Position numbers and translations under genes: made by a program
Shown here: positions 18,150 through 27,689 of the stretch, piece by piece
Layout of the letters: each line of letters begins with the position of its first letter
Numbering within the stretch: position 1 is the first letter of the stretch
Notes under the pieces: model-generated
What the model was told of the DNA's origin: nothing
Database searches by the model: none
What the model saw: the letters and a program-made list of their open reading frames with translations, nothing else
Source of the DNA: JAIPGX01 sp041650475
Lineage (GTDB): Bacteria > Babelota > Babeliae > Babelales > UASB340
Direction of reading: 5' to 3'
Length of the DNA: 64,000 nucleotides
Assembly (NCBI GenBank): GCA_041650475.1
Contig: JBAZLD010000003.1
Location: forward strand, 49,755 to 113,754

Positions 18150-19595
18150 ATGAAAGCATTTTTAACAATAAAAGAAATAAAAGAAAAATTAGAAAAAAAA
18201 GAAATTAGTGCGTCTGAATTAATCGATTTTTACATAAATAGATCTCAGAAATACAATAATAAACTTAATGCAATTTTAGAAATTTTTGACAAAAATTCTT
18301 TGTCTTTCGACAATAAAAATACAAACGCCCTTTTAAATAATATCCCTGGATTATTAAAAGATAATATCTGTCAAAAAAATCGCACAACATCTTGTGGTTC
18401 TAAAATTTTACAAAATTTTAAAGCTACATACGATGCCACAGTAACAGAACGAATAAAAAATCAAGGCGGTGTTATTATAGGCAGGTCCAATTGCGACGAA
18501 TTTGCAATGGGCGGTACGGGAGAATTTTCCGCTTATGGCCCAACTCACAATCCTTGGAATTTAGAACACGTTCCTGGTGGATCAAGCTCAGGCTCTGCAG
18601 CCGCTGTTGCGGCCAGCTTGGTACCTTGGGCTTTAGGTACAGAAACAGGCGGGTCTATAAGAGGACCTGCATCATGGTGTAATTTAGTTGGCTTATACCC
18701 AACATATGGTACACATTCTAGATATGGTGTAGTAGCATTTGCATCTTCAAATGACCAAGTTGGACCACTAACAAAAACTGTTTATGATAACGCACTTATT
18801 TCAACAGTGTTATCTGGCCACGACCCAAAAGATTCGACTTCTTTATTAAAAGAAAAAACAGATTTTACAAAAAATTTAACAGGGAAATTGCCCGAAAATT
18901 TAACGTTGGGTGTTTTACAAGACGCTTTAGAATCTGATAGTGTCGATCCACAAATAAAAGAAAAATTTCAGGACACAATAAAAATTTTAGAAAAACTAGG
19001 TGCAAAAATTAAATATATTAACTTACCAAACTTAAAATATGGCATCTCTGTTTATTTTATTATAAGTCGAGCAGAGGCAGCATCAAATTTGGCCCGTTTT
19101 GATGGAACTTTATATGGTATGAGAAATAAAGAGGCCAAAAATTTACATGATATGTATACGCAAACCAGGCACGATGGTTTTGGTATGGAGGTTAAAAGAC
19201 GCATTTTAACAGGAAACTACGTTTTATCTTCCAGCCACAGAGGTGATTTTTATGAAAAGGCAGATCATGTTAGATCATTAATTCGTGCAGAATTTGAGCA
19301 AGCTTATAAACAGGTAGATCTTATAATAAGCCCTACAACCCCAACTTTGCCATTCAAAATAGGCCAAACAAATCAAGATCCCCTTGCTATGTACATGGCA
19401 GACTATTTTGTCGTACCAAACTGCATAACAGGCACCCCTGCACTTTCTGTACCATGTGGATTTTCAAAAGAAAATTTGCCAATCGGTTTTCAGTTCATGG
19501 GACCTAGATTATCAGAAGAAATTATTTATCAAGTTGCATATGCATATGAGCAAAATACTGAACATCACTTAAAGAATCCAGAGGGCTTTGAATAA
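18150..19595 (+). CDS. gatA: Asp/Glu-tRNA amidotransferase subunit A
   Basis: GatA is the amidase subunit that liberates ammonia from glutamine for tRNA transamidation. The 481-residue product has the amidase Ser-cisSer-Lys triad: Lys70 in GLLKDN, Ser145 in PGGSSSGSA and Ser169 in TETGGSIRGPA. The spacing (75 and 24 residues) matches S. aureus GatA. gatB does not follow; a dihydrouridine synthase gene starts 20 bases downstream, so gatB must lie elsewhere if the complex is functional. Confidence 0.96.
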   Translation: MKAFLTIKEIKEKLEKKEISASELIDFYINRSQKYNNKLNAILEIFDKNSLSFDNKNTNALLNNIPGLLKDNICQKNRTTSCGSKILQNFKATYDATVTERIKNQGGVIIGRSNCDEFAMGGTGEFSAYGPTHNPWNLEHVPGGSSSGSAAAVAASLVPWALGTETGGSIRGPASWCNLVGLYPTYGTHSRYGVVAFASSNDQVGPLTKTVYDNALISTVLSGHDPKDSTSLLKEKTDFTKNLTGKLPENLTLGVLQDALESDSVDPQIKEKFQDTIKILEKLGAKIKYINLPNLKYGISVYFIISRAEAASNLARFDGTLYGMRNKEAKNLHDMYTQTRHDGFGMEVKRRILTGNYVLSSSHRGDFYEKADHVRSLIRAEFEQAYKQVDLIISPTTPTLPFKIGQTNQDPLAMYMADYFVVPNCITGTPALSVPCGFSKENLPIGFQFMGPRLSEEIIYQVAYAYEQNTEHHLKNPEGFE

Positions 19596-19615
19596 AATTT
19601 TGGGGTAAAATTAAA

Positions 19616-20608
19616 ATGGGACAAGTGAATTCAAATTTTTGGTTAGAAAAATTTAAAATAGGTGATCTAGAAATTCCCAGATTTATGTCTGCACCAATAG
19701 ATGGCGTCACTGATTCGCCACTTAGGCAATTAATTCGCGAATTTTGTAAAGAAGAATTGCTTTTTACAGAAATGCGTCATGTTGCATGCATAGCCCATCA
19801 AAAAGATGAAAAATCTTTAAAATTTGATATAACAGAACAACCTCTTTGTTTTCAAATTTCTGCCAATAAAACAGATTTTATTGATACAGCCATACAAAAA
19901 ATTTTTTCACGAAATATTAAAATATTAAACTTAAACGCAGGCTGTCCTGCAAAAAATATAATAAAATCTGGTTCAGGATCAGCATTAATGGCAAATTTGC
20001 CTCAATTAAAAATAATTATAGAAACTATTACACAAAGTTGCCGGATACATTCACCTGAAACCAAAATACCTCTAACTCTTAAAATTCGTGCCGGTTTTAA
20101 AGAAAAAAATGCACTTGAAGTAAGTACTTTAGCTCAAGAATTAGGCGTAAAAGCTATAATTATACACCCCAGAACACAGCCCGAAGGCTTTATTGGTAAC
20201 TTAGATTTTGATTTGGTCAAAAAACTTAAAGAAACGCTTAAAATTCCTGTAATTTTTTCAGGAAATATAAATAATTTTGATAGAGCTAAACTCACCTATG
20301 AAAAAACAGGTGTTGATGGTTTTATGATAGGTCGAGCTTTATATGGCACACCATGGAAAATTCATGAAATAAAAGAAGAATCACAGGGGCGTAAATTTGT
20401 AATAACAAACAAACAAATGGTTGAATATGCAATAAAACATTTAGATTTATGCTCAAAATTTTATGGCCAAAATCATGGCTTCCAAGTATTTAAAAAACAG
20501 GTGCCTTTATATATTAAAAAAATAGAAAATGCCAGCCAAATCAGATTGCAGCTCTTAAGATCTCAAAGTGAAGAAGAAATGCGCAAAATTTTAAAATCTT
20601 TATATTAA
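19616..20608 (+). CDS. dus: tRNA-dihydrouridine synthase
   Basis: Dus enzymes reduce uridine in the D-loop of tRNA with FMN and NADPH. The 330-residue product begins with the flavin-barrel motif MSAPIDGVTDSPLRQL. It contains LNAGCPAKNIIKSGSGSALM with the catalytic Cys, the phosphate-binding IFSGNINNF, and GVDGFMIGRALYGTPW at the barrel end, followed by the helical tRNA-binding domain. The pattern is closest to DusB, the usual sole Dus of many bacteria. The 20-base distance to gatA suggests a shared transcript of translation genes. Confidence 0.92.
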   Translation: MGQVNSNFWLEKFKIGDLEIPRFMSAPIDGVTDSPLRQLIREFCKEELLFTEMRHVACIAHQKDEKSLKFDITEQPLCFQISANKTDFIDTAIQKIFSRNIKILNLNAGCPAKNIIKSGSGSALMANLPQLKIIIETITQSCRIHSPETKIPLTLKIRAGFKEKNALEVSTLAQELGVKAIIIHPRTQPEGFIGNLDFDLVKKLKETLKIPVIFSGNINNFDRAKLTYEKTGVDGFMIGRALYGTPWKIHEIKEESQGRKFVITNKQMVEYAIKHLDLCSKFYGQNHGFQVFKKQVPLYIKKIENASQIRLQLLRSQSEEEMRKILKSLY

Positions 20609-21084
20609 GATGGTAAAATTTTTAACATTTTATTTTTAATTCACCCATAAAATTCTAATTTTTATATTTTTTTAATTTTCAGAATTCAATAATTTGGTAT
20701 TTTTTCAATAAAACCACGGCTTCTTCATATAAATAAAGCCTATTTATTTAATAATTTATCCATATTTGTTTTTCTCCAATTTTTAATATTTTTTAACTAT
20801 TTTTAATCAATTTTCAAGAAAAATAACTATATAATTTGATTATAACATAAAAATATTAATATTTTTGCTTTTTTATCTTCAAATTTCTAATAAAAACCCT
20901 ATTTTTTTAAAAAAATTATAAATTTTTAAATATTTAAAAAGAACTTTACTTTTTATTTTATTATGTAATAATACTATTAGTAATTAAAAATTAAAGCATA
21001 GAACAGAAATTAATACAAAATAAAAATTAACAATAATACAAATTTTAAAAAAGAGTATTAATTAAATTTTAAATGGAGGTTATC
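20609..21084 (+). other. Long AT-rich intergenic region before secreted-protein cluster
   Basis: About 475 bases of extreme AT content with many T and A runs. No coding frame, tRNA or strong hairpin is seen. It precedes the four-gene run of secreted proteins and presumably holds their promoter; a ribosome site GGAGG is at 21075-21079. Confidence 0.4.
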
Positions 21085-22074
21085 GTGATAAATAGTTTTG
21101 TTAAAAATAAAACAAAAAAAATTTTAACGTTTACATTGCTTGCAAGTTTTATTTGTGTTTCAAGTGATGTTTTTGCAGTACCACCTAAAAAAAACAAAAC
21201 CGATATTACTGTTGGCACAAATGGCATACAAGCCAAACATACACCCGAAAATGCACCTAAACCCAAAAAAAAATCAACTAAACCATCCATAAAATATTCT
21301 GACAATTCTACCCAAACAACTCCTAAACCAGCCAATTCCATTGCAACACAAACAGATCAAGAATTAGAAGCAAGCATGAAAATGGAAATAGAGCAACCTG
21401 AAATTACAACAACTACTACCAATACTGTTACACCACTAGGCAGTGGCCTTGGAGAAGAAGCACCTCAATCTTTAGAAATTGAACAACACCCTGAAGAACA
21501 TGATACACAGCATACAGCTCCAACTAGCGCAATTCCTACAAATACTAGTGATGTTACAACAATAGCTTCACTTGAGACTAGTACAACTCCAACAAAAACT
21601 AATACTCTAGGAATACAAAAAAATTTTACCTCCCTTAAACAATCAGCTTTTAAAAGAATTCCAAAACATATTTTGCAAAAAACACTAGCTTTTGTAAAAG
21701 AACACCCTGTTTTAACAACCGCAGCTGGCGCAACAGCCTTAACAACAATTGCCTATTTTACAAGTCCATGTGTTCGAAATGCGGTTCAAAAATTTGGCGT
21801 ATTTGCTTTTAATAAATTAGGACAATTTACAGGGGAAATGCAAAGATTACAAAATGCACATCAAACAGAAATTACTGATTTACAAAACGAACTTAATACT
21901 GCCATTCAACACCCACAATGTCCACAAATTCAATGCCTAACTTGTCCTGATGAAATCAGTGTCGTCGAGAAATATCTTGGTTTAAATTTAAGAGACGCAA
22001 CCTATTTTAGAGCAAAAATTCCAGCATGTACTCAAGGTTGCACAAATTTATGTTCAAAAATATTTGAACAATAA
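21085..22074 (+). CDS. Secreted Thr/Pro-rich protein of unknown function
   Basis: The favoured start is GTG at 21085, five bases after GGAGG at 21075-21079; an in-frame ATG at 21073 overlaps that site. The 329-residue product has a signal peptide (TLLASFICVSSDVFA). A low-complexity Thr/Pro/Glu region with repeated TQT motifs (about 60-180) follows, then one hydrophobic segment (VLTTAAGATALTTIAYF). The C-terminus is Cys-rich (CPQIQCLTC, IPACTQGCTNLC), which suggests disulfides after export. The next gene shares the TQT-rich linker plus membrane segment, so they may be related. No family is recognised. Confidence 0.65.
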   Translation: MINSFVKNKTKKILTFTLLASFICVSSDVFAVPPKKNKTDITVGTNGIQAKHTPENAPKPKKKSTKPSIKYSDNSTQTTPKPANSIATQTDQELEASMKMEIEQPEITTTTTNTVTPLGSGLGEEAPQSLEIEQHPEEHDTQHTAPTSAIPTNTSDVTTIASLETSTTPTKTNTLGIQKNFTSLKQSAFKRIPKHILQKTLAFVKEHPVLTTAAGATALTTIAYFTSPCVRNAVQKFGVFAFNKLGQFTGEMQRLQNAHQTEITDLQNELNTAIQHPQCPQIQCLTCPDEISVVEKYLGLNLRDATYFRAKIPACTQGCTNLCSKIFEQ

Positions 22075-22101
22075 AACAAAATTAAATAAAAAGAGAAAAC
22101 A

Positions 22102-23457
22102 ATGAATAAAAAATTTATCATAAAAACCATAATATTAAGCATAACTTTATTGCTAAATATAACATCTTATAATTCAATTTTAGCGATGGAAAATGAGCCA
22201 CCTCTTCAATCACAAAATTTGATGGACAATCCACAAATAGCAATTGATCAAGAATTAGGTGGTAAAGAAAGTCTTTTTGGTATTTATCGAGACAATATAT
22301 CAGGAAGATTAGCACAATCATACCCTTCTATTTTTCAAAGTACAAATGAAGAAATTAAAAACACAATTTTTAGTTTTATTGTCAACGAATTTAAAGAGCA
22401 ATTTACACCGGATCGATTAAAAAATTACTATAGGTTAGATTTAAATCAAAATCCTATCGATTATGATTTTTTTATAAAAATTATTAAGTCTATTATTAAT
22501 GGGATAATTTGCAATATAACAAATTTGGAAAGAATTGATGCATATGCATCAAATTTTAATATTCAAGAATTTAATTATGATAGCAATGATCCATTGATCT
22601 TAACTCTTAAATCAATGGTTGGAAAATGTGTAAAAATACAAATTAATAAAAACATATTGAATAGACAAGCAGAAAACATAGAAATTACTTTATTAGAAAA
22701 CAGATCAGAAGATAATGATTCTAATGTTTATATTTTTCAAATCAGAGATGATTGGTACGTACCATTTATTGCATCTCAAATAGAAAAACTCAATTACACG
22801 TTGAGAATAAATAATTTCAAAATAAACGATATTGACAGTTTTAATTTTGAAGACTTTTCCATTCCTTCAACTTCAAAAGGTATACATGTAGAAGAAGAAA
22901 AACAAACTAAAGATGCATCTACACAAACAGAAAATTCAGAAGAATCATCATCTTCAGGATTATTTAAAAAGTTAATTCCAGGTGCTATCATTGGTGGCCT
23001 TGGAACAGCAACAGCAATTGCTGCGCACCAATTTATTACACGAAAAAATGATGAACAAAATGCACAACCTACAGTGAAAATTGATGCATCTACACAAAAC
23101 ACCGAAGCTCCAGAAACTTCTACCCTAATAGGAGCTCCTACAACAACAGAAACTTCTGCAATACAGACTAATACTCCAGAAATAGAAACTCCTGCAAAAC
23201 ATTTTAATATTACTAATCCAGGATTATTAAAAAGACTATTTTTAAGTAAATATATAACAACTGGAGTTCCAACAATTGCTTCATATATATGGTTTGCAAC
23301 AAACAACGTAAATCCTGTTGTTTTTGATCCAGTTTTAATGGGAGCAACAACACTGGTCAGCTATACGGGAGATAGAGCAATAAGATCCGTAGTAAATTTT
23401 GTAAAAAAATATTTAAAAAAATCTCCAAAAGAAATACGTGAAAATTTCAATCGATAA
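22102..23457 (+). CDS. Secreted protein of unknown function with TQT-rich linker
   Basis: The 451-residue product starts with a long signal peptide (IIKTIILSITLLLNITSY). Residues about 40-250 look globular. Next come a linker with two DASTQ motifs, one on either side of a hydrophobic glycine-rich segment (GAIIGGLGTATAIAAHQF), a second Thr-rich linker, and a C-terminal hydrophobic segment with a basic tail. The DASTQT and TQTNTPE strings recall the preceding gene 27 bases upstream. The architecture suggests an envelope-anchored or host-exposed protein; the function is unknown. Confidence 0.65.
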   Translation: MNKKFIIKTIILSITLLLNITSYNSILAMENEPPLQSQNLMDNPQIAIDQELGGKESLFGIYRDNISGRLAQSYPSIFQSTNEEIKNTIFSFIVNEFKEQFTPDRLKNYYRLDLNQNPIDYDFFIKIIKSIINGIICNITNLERIDAYASNFNIQEFNYDSNDPLILTLKSMVGKCVKIQINKNILNRQAENIEITLLENRSEDNDSNVYIFQIRDDWYVPFIASQIEKLNYTLRINNFKINDIDSFNFEDFSIPSTSKGIHVEEEKQTKDASTQTENSEESSSSGLFKKLIPGAIIGGLGTATAIAAHQFITRKNDEQNAQPTVKIDASTQNTEAPETSTLIGAPTTTETSAIQTNTPEIETPAKHFNITNPGLLKRLFLSKYITTGVPTIASYIWFATNNVNPVVFDPVLMGATTLVSYTGDRAIRSVVNFVKKYLKKSPKEIRENFNR

Positions 23458-23488
23458 TTAATTAATAATAATAAATGAGAGGTATATT

Positions 23489-24058
23489 ATGAAAAACATA
23501 TTTAAAATAAAAAACTTTATAGCAATACTTGTATTAGGCTTAGCATCTTTGTCTACCAATGCAAATGCAATGGAAGAAGCTCAACAACAACAAGAAAATA
23601 TAGATAATTTTGTATTTGAAGATTTTAGAGAAGAGCAAATTGCTCTTCCACAAAACGATGAAGCTGCCTTAACCACGCTAGATGCACAAGCAAAAAAATT
23701 CGTTGCTTTAGCCAGACTAATAGGAGAAGACCAAGTTACTAGAGAATCTCTTAACACAAATCGTCAAGCATTATCACAAACATTAAAAAGCAGTTTGTCC
23801 ATAACCGATCTGCAAATGTTGCAAAATTTGCTTTTTATAAAAGGTGCACAAGCAAAAAAAGCCACTTTGGAAAAAGATTTGCACGATAAAATTAATGTGG
23901 CATCACAAATACAAACACAAATTGCAGAAACATTCTCTGTGGCTAGAACAGCACAAATTATTCAAGGCGTAAAAACATTAGAGCAGCAATTAAATGGCAT
24001 TAATACTGCAATAAAAATTGCATCAAGACTATTGCCTCAAGCAGAACAGCAACAATAA
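23489..24058 (+). CDS. Small secreted helical protein of unknown function
   Basis: A 189-residue product with a signal peptide ending in STNANAMEEA, preceded by AGAGG. The mature part is rich in Gln, Ala and Leu and predicted by eye to be almost wholly alpha-helical. No domain is recognised. It is the third of four consecutive secreted-protein genes, 31 bases after the second, and is followed by a terminator-like hairpin. Confidence 0.6.
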   Translation: MKNIFKIKNFIAILVLGLASLSTNANAMEEAQQQQENIDNFVFEDFREEQIALPQNDEAALTTLDAQAKKFVALARLIGEDQVTRESLNTNRQALSQTLKSSLSITDLQMLQNLLFIKGAQAKKATLEKDLHDKINVASQIQTQIAETFSVARTAQIIQGVKTLEQQLNGINTAIKIASRLLPQAEQQQ

Positions 24059-24073
24059 CAATAGAAATTAAGA

Positions 24074-24104
24074 ATAAGGCAGGTCTTTATAAGACTTGCC
24101 TTAT
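24074..24104 (+). terminator. Hairpin terminator
   Basis: A 14-bp stem (ATAAGGCAGGTCTT with AAGACTTGCCTTAT, one G-T pair) and a 3-base loop are followed by TTATTA. It lies just after the small helical secreted gene. Confidence 0.7.
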
Positions 24105-24121
24105 TTATTAAGAGGTTGATT

Positions 24122-24799
24122 ATGATAAAAACAAATAAAAAAATATTACAATTTTTATTCATCGTAATTTCGCTAACAACAATAAATTATGCAAATGCTG
24201 TAAATTTAAACTCAGAATTAAATAGTCTAGTTAATAATGAAGTAAGAACATTTGCTGCTATACCTTCATTTGAAGATAAAATCACCTCAATAACAAATAT
24301 AATTACTCAAGCTATCTCTAAAATAGAAGCGCAAAAATTAGAAAAATTAGGACCAAGAAATCAATTTAGTCTTTGGGAAGTATTTTTTAATAAGATTATA
24401 AATATCTATATTCAAAATCCAGATAATAATATAGCAAATGCAGCAAATATAGATCATCTATTAGGAAATCTTCAAAATTCGATAAATAATTTAAGAGCGG
24501 TATTAACAAGAACAGCAAGAAAAAAAGAATTAGATGATCTAAATTTATTTGAATTAACTTTAAATAACAATTTAATACTTGCAACAATCAATTTAAAAAT
24601 AGAAGAGTTATTAAGATTAAATCCGCATCTTGTAGATTTAAATGCTGAGCTATTTAGAGTAGAAAACAGATTTCAAGCATTACTTGCACAAATAAATCCA
24701 ACAAAAGAAAGATTCGAACAAGAAATTAAAACTAAAATAGCTGCTATACAAACATTATCACAAGCTTGTAACAATCTTGAAAGAATTTTGCATCAATAA
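24122..24799 (+). CDS. Small secreted helical protein of unknown function
   Basis: ATG at 24122 with AGAGG at 24111-24115 is favoured over an in-frame TTG at 24116. The 225-residue product has a signal peptide (FIVISLTTINYANAV) and a helical mature part rich in Leu, Asn and Glu. Its general organisation resembles the preceding gene (short acidic start, long helices), but similarity is not strong enough to call them paralogues by eye. No domain is recognised. It is convergent with the outer-membrane protein gene. Confidence 0.6.
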   Translation: MIKTNKKILQFLFIVISLTTINYANAVNLNSELNSLVNNEVRTFAAIPSFEDKITSITNIITQAISKIEAQKLEKLGPRNQFSLWEVFFNKIINIYIQNPDNNIANAANIDHLLGNLQNSINNLRAVLTRTARKKELDDLNLFELTLNNNLILATINLKIEELLRLNPHLVDLNAELFRVENRFQALLAQINPTKERFEQEIKTKIAAIQTLSQACNNLERILHQ

Positions 24800-24810
24800 T
24801 TACTTATATA

Positions 24811-26280
24811 TCAAAAACAAAAATTTGCAGTTAAATCAATACTAAATCCACTAAAATTACTATTGCGGGGAGCGAAAATATAAGCTCCCCCTAATCTTAA
24901 ATCTATAAGAAAACTATTTTCAAAATTAAAAATATATCCTAAATTTCCATTAATTTTATAAGAAACAACCTGCTCAGACTGAGCAGAACTTAAATCTAAA
25001 TTTTTATTATTTAACCAATAAGAACCAAAAGCATAATCTGAATAATTTTGATCAAAAGCATGAGTATTCATATCATAACCAGGATTTGCAATCGCGTAAG
25101 TATCTTGTACAAAACTATCTTTAAATCTAAGATGCTCATCTTGTCTAAACAACAATCCTAAGCCAAGCATTGCACCAAAATTGCTGTAATTATACAAAAG
25201 ATTTAAATCACCATCTATTTGATTTAAACCAGAAACTTTTACATTCTGTGTAATAAGATTTGCGGCAGGAATTAACGGATCTTGCGTGCCGTTTTTACCT
25301 AACAAATAATATTGTCCCCAATTTGCACCCTTTATAGAAAGAATTCTTTTTTGATTATTATCAAATAAGTATTTATAAGTTAAATCAAAAAGCAAATTTA
25401 ACTTATGCTTATCTTGCTCAAACAAATTAACATAACCATCAAAACCCAAATTTATTGCCCACTGACCACTATTACCTAAAATAGGCTCAAACAAAAATTC
25501 ACCTTTAGGCTTATTAGAAACTGGAATTGTTACGCCAAATTTTAAAACAATATTACTTGAATCCGATTCTCGTGCTAAATACCCAATATATAAATCAATA
25601 TCAGAACAACCCGTTTTGGATTTTGAACCATTAATCTTTGAATATTCTAAATATACTTGTTTTCTATCATTAGTCGTTAAATCTTGATAATTTCCACTCA
25701 AATATTTGCTCAAAACAGAAGAATCTTCATCAGCATCATATCCAGAAGGTGTAAATTTGGCTCTAAGATCATTTTTTATATACAAAATTGGAACATTTAA
25801 TTTTAAAAACAAATTTTTAATAATTTTGGATAAATCGCAAGTGCCAATTAAATCAAGTCCCAATTGTGTTGTTTTTGGGCTTAAATTAACATTTGTTATT
25901 CCTGCAGCAACAGCAGGCCAATGAATCAAATACCCTTGTAAAACATCAACGTCATTGGTATTTGCAAAATCAACAATTATATTATTTTTTTCATTAACTC
26001 CAAAATATCTTCCCATTTGAGAGCCATTGGTAGATTGAAAATAAAAACCTGAAAGGCCCAAATTAAATTTAAAAGTACTTTGTTTATCAAGATTATAAAA
26101 ATCATATTGTTTTTTTATAAAATCAGAAAACGTATCTTTTGTTGGTTTTATGAAACTATGATCAAGCTGTCTAAGATATGTTTTGTTTGTATAAGAAAAA
26201 ATATAATTAAAACTTAAAAAATTAGAAAAAATAAAAACTGACAAAAATAATTTTTGAAAAAAATTTTTGTAAAAATTCAT
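24811..26280 (-). CDS. Probable outer-membrane beta-barrel protein
   Basis: The 489-residue product has a signal peptide (LFLSVFIFSNFLSF) and a mature part with many alternating short strands rich in Tyr, Phe, Asn and Gly (for example FKFNLGLSGFYFQS, INGNLGYIFNFENSFLIDLRLGG). It ends DLTANFCF, i.e. with the terminal aromatic residue expected of a BAM-inserted barrel. A good AGGAG precedes the ATG. No specific porin or transport family was recognised. Its presence supports a true outer membrane. Confidence 0.7.
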   Translation of the reverse strand: MNFYKNFFQKLFLSVFIFSNFLSFNYIFSYTNKTYLRQLDHSFIKPTKDTFSDFIKKQYDFYNLDKQSTFKFNLGLSGFYFQSTNGSQMGRYFGVNEKNNIIVDFANTNDVDVLQGYLIHWPAVAAGITNVNLSPKTTQLGLDLIGTCDLSKIIKNLFLKLNVPILYIKNDLRAKFTPSGYDADEDSSVLSKYLSGNYQDLTTNDRKQVYLEYSKINGSKSKTGCSDIDLYIGYLARESDSSNIVLKFGVTIPVSNKPKGEFLFEPILGNSGQWAINLGFDGYVNLFEQDKHKLNLLFDLTYKYLFDNNQKRILSIKGANWGQYYLLGKNGTQDPLIPAANLITQNVKVSGLNQIDGDLNLLYNYSNFGAMLGLGLLFRQDEHLRFKDSFVQDTYAIANPGYDMNTHAFDQNYSDYAFGSYWLNNKNLDLSSAQSEQVVSYKINGNLGYIFNFENSFLIDLRLGGAYIFAPRNSNFSGFSIDLTANFCF

Positions 26281-26453
26281 TACATTCTCCTGTTTTCTTA
26301 TTTATATAATTAAATTTGCTCTTAAGTTTATATAAAGCTTATAATTTTATCAAATACAAATTTTTTATCTTTCCAGTAAATAATAATATTGATATATTTA
26401 TAAAAATTTTAAATCAATTTTTAAAAAAATACTTAAATATTTATTTATAAACT

Positions 26454-27265
26454 ATGAGCTTACTAAAAAAAACTGTTTTCTTGTTAACTTCCGGTTTATT
26501 AATATTTTTTTTAATAAACCGAATATTTTTTTTCAAAAAAGGTTTTTTAGAAAATCTTACAAATACAGTGAACTACCCTATTATAAAAATTACAAGCAGC
26601 ATTGCTAACCCCATAAAAAACGTATTTGAAAAAAGAAAAAACTTAAAAGAACTTAAAGTTGAACTTGAAGCTTTAAAAGATATAAACGAAAATCTATTTT
26701 TGGATAATTTAAAATTAAAAGAAACAATAAAACAATATAATTTGAGTTCAGATTTAAGAGATTTTCAATCAAGATATAACCTAGAAAATAAAATATTAGC
26801 AAAAATTTTATTCAAAAACATTTCACCTGAAGAACATTCTTTTTTGATAAATAAAGGCTCAAAAGATGGCATAAAACTTAACATGGTTGCCATATATAAA
26901 TTTCAGATCATCGGTAAAGTTGTAGAAGTTAATAGTTATTTTAGCAAAATTTTACTTATAACAGACAAGCGTAGTAAAGTTTCTGTTTTTACAAATAATA
27001 CCGGAACAGTTGGTATTGCCATTGGAAAAAATAAAATAAATAGCTTTAAAATGGATTATGTAAGCCATTTATCAAAAGTTGAAGGTCAAGATTTAATTAT
27101 ATCTAGTGGCCAAGGATTAATATTCCTGAAGGATTTTGTTTAGGCAAGATCAAAAAATTCAAACTCGATAATCTTTCTTATAAAATAAGTGTAGAACCGC
27201 TAGTTAATCTTAAATATTTAAAATATTGCTTATTAATAAATCAAGATAAATTAGATTTTTTCTGA
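26454..27265 (+). pseudogene. mreC: Rod-shape protein MreC, frameshifted near its 3' end
   Basis: MreC is a periplasmic scaffold of the elongasome with MreB, MreD and PBP2. The N-terminal anchor, a coiled coil (about 60-110) and the beta domain (LINKGSKDGIKLNMVAI, SKILLITDKRSKVSVF, SSGQGLIF) are recognisable. The frame stops at 27143 after 229 residues with the non-homologous end LKDFV. In the next frame, from 27125, the sequence continues PEGFCLGKIKKF...YKISVEPLVNLKYL to a stop at 27263-27265, exactly the canonical MreC end. One missing base in ATATTCC (about 27121-27126) explains this. It is either a real frameshift or a sequencing error. Confidence 0.8.
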
Positions 27266-27290
27266 TTTTTCTGGTAAAAATGAATAATTC

Positions 27291-27352
27291 ATGCGCCTGT
27301 AGCTTCCACCTTCGCTCTAACGTAGCTACGGTGGACGGGACGCTACAAGCCA
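27291..27352. repeat. GC-rich palindromic element, copy B, fused to a tRNA-Arg 5' fragment
   Basis: This starts with ATGCGCCTGTAGCT, identical to 27379-27392 at the start of the intact tRNA-Arg gene. The palindrome follows (CCACC...GGTGG, enclosing CGTAGCTACG; outer TGTAGC/GCTACA). It is GC-rich in AT-rich surroundings. The minus strand fits the family pattern (TAGCTAC...GAGCGAAGGTGG). Confidence 0.65.
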
Positions 27353-27380
27353 TAGAAAATAGTTTTTTATTTAAATTTAT

Positions 27381-27456
27381 GCGCCTGTAGCTCAATGGAT
27401 AGAGTCGCGGACTTCGAATCCGAAGGTTGCAGGTTCGAGTCCTGCCAGGCGCACCA
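27381..27456 (+). tRNA. tRNA-Arg (anticodon TCG), CCA encoded
   Basis: The acceptor stem GCGCCTG/CAGGCGC is intact. The anticodon loop CTTCGAA in a GGA/TCC stem gives TCG. The T arm GCAGG-TTCGAGT-CCTGC and A73-CCA are present. It is immediately followed by palindromic copy C. The antisense strand yields a spurious arginine-rich open frame. Confidence 0.96.
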
Positions 27457-27518
27457 GTCTTCGCTCTTCGAGCTTCCCGCTTCGCCCGAGTGGCTACGCA
27501 GGACAGGTCGCCTGGCAA
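27454..27518. repeat. GC-rich palindromic element, copy C
   Basis: This begins at the CCA of tRNA-Arg with CCAGTCTTCGC, identical to copy A after tRNA-Ser. It contains the hairpin GCTCTTCGAGC and a second GC-rich half ending in CCTGG. Confidence 0.6.
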
Positions 27519-27589
27519 GGCCAGTTTACTTTATTTCTTAGCTAAGCTTGATGACCAGATTTCTGGTTTAAAAAATTTTTAATATTTAA

Positions 27590-27663
27590 GTGCCTATAGC
27601 TCAGGTGGATAGAGCGAGCGATTCCTAATCGCTAGGTCGCAGGTTCGAGTCCTGTTAGGCACA
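27590..27663 (+). tRNA. tRNA-Arg (anticodon CCT), CCA not encoded
   Basis: The acceptor stem GTGCCTA pairs with TAGGCAC. The anticodon loop TTCCTAA in an AGCGA/TCGCT stem gives CCT. The T arm is GCAGG-TTCGAGT-CCTGT, with discriminator A at 27663 and no CCA in the DNA, unlike tRNA-Arg(TCG) upstream. The MFS gene follows after 26 bases. Confidence 0.94.
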
Positions 27664-27689
27664 TTTAACATTGGCATAAAAGGAGATAC

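Noticed and set aside
22794..23306. 170-residue minus-strand open frame
   Set aside because: A shadow of the secreted-protein gene on the plus strand, which has a ribosome site, signal peptide and normal composition.
27210..27518. Minus-strand open frame with GAPGRTRTCNLRIRSP
   Set aside because: Antisense translation of tRNA-Arg and the adjacent palindromes; not a real gene.
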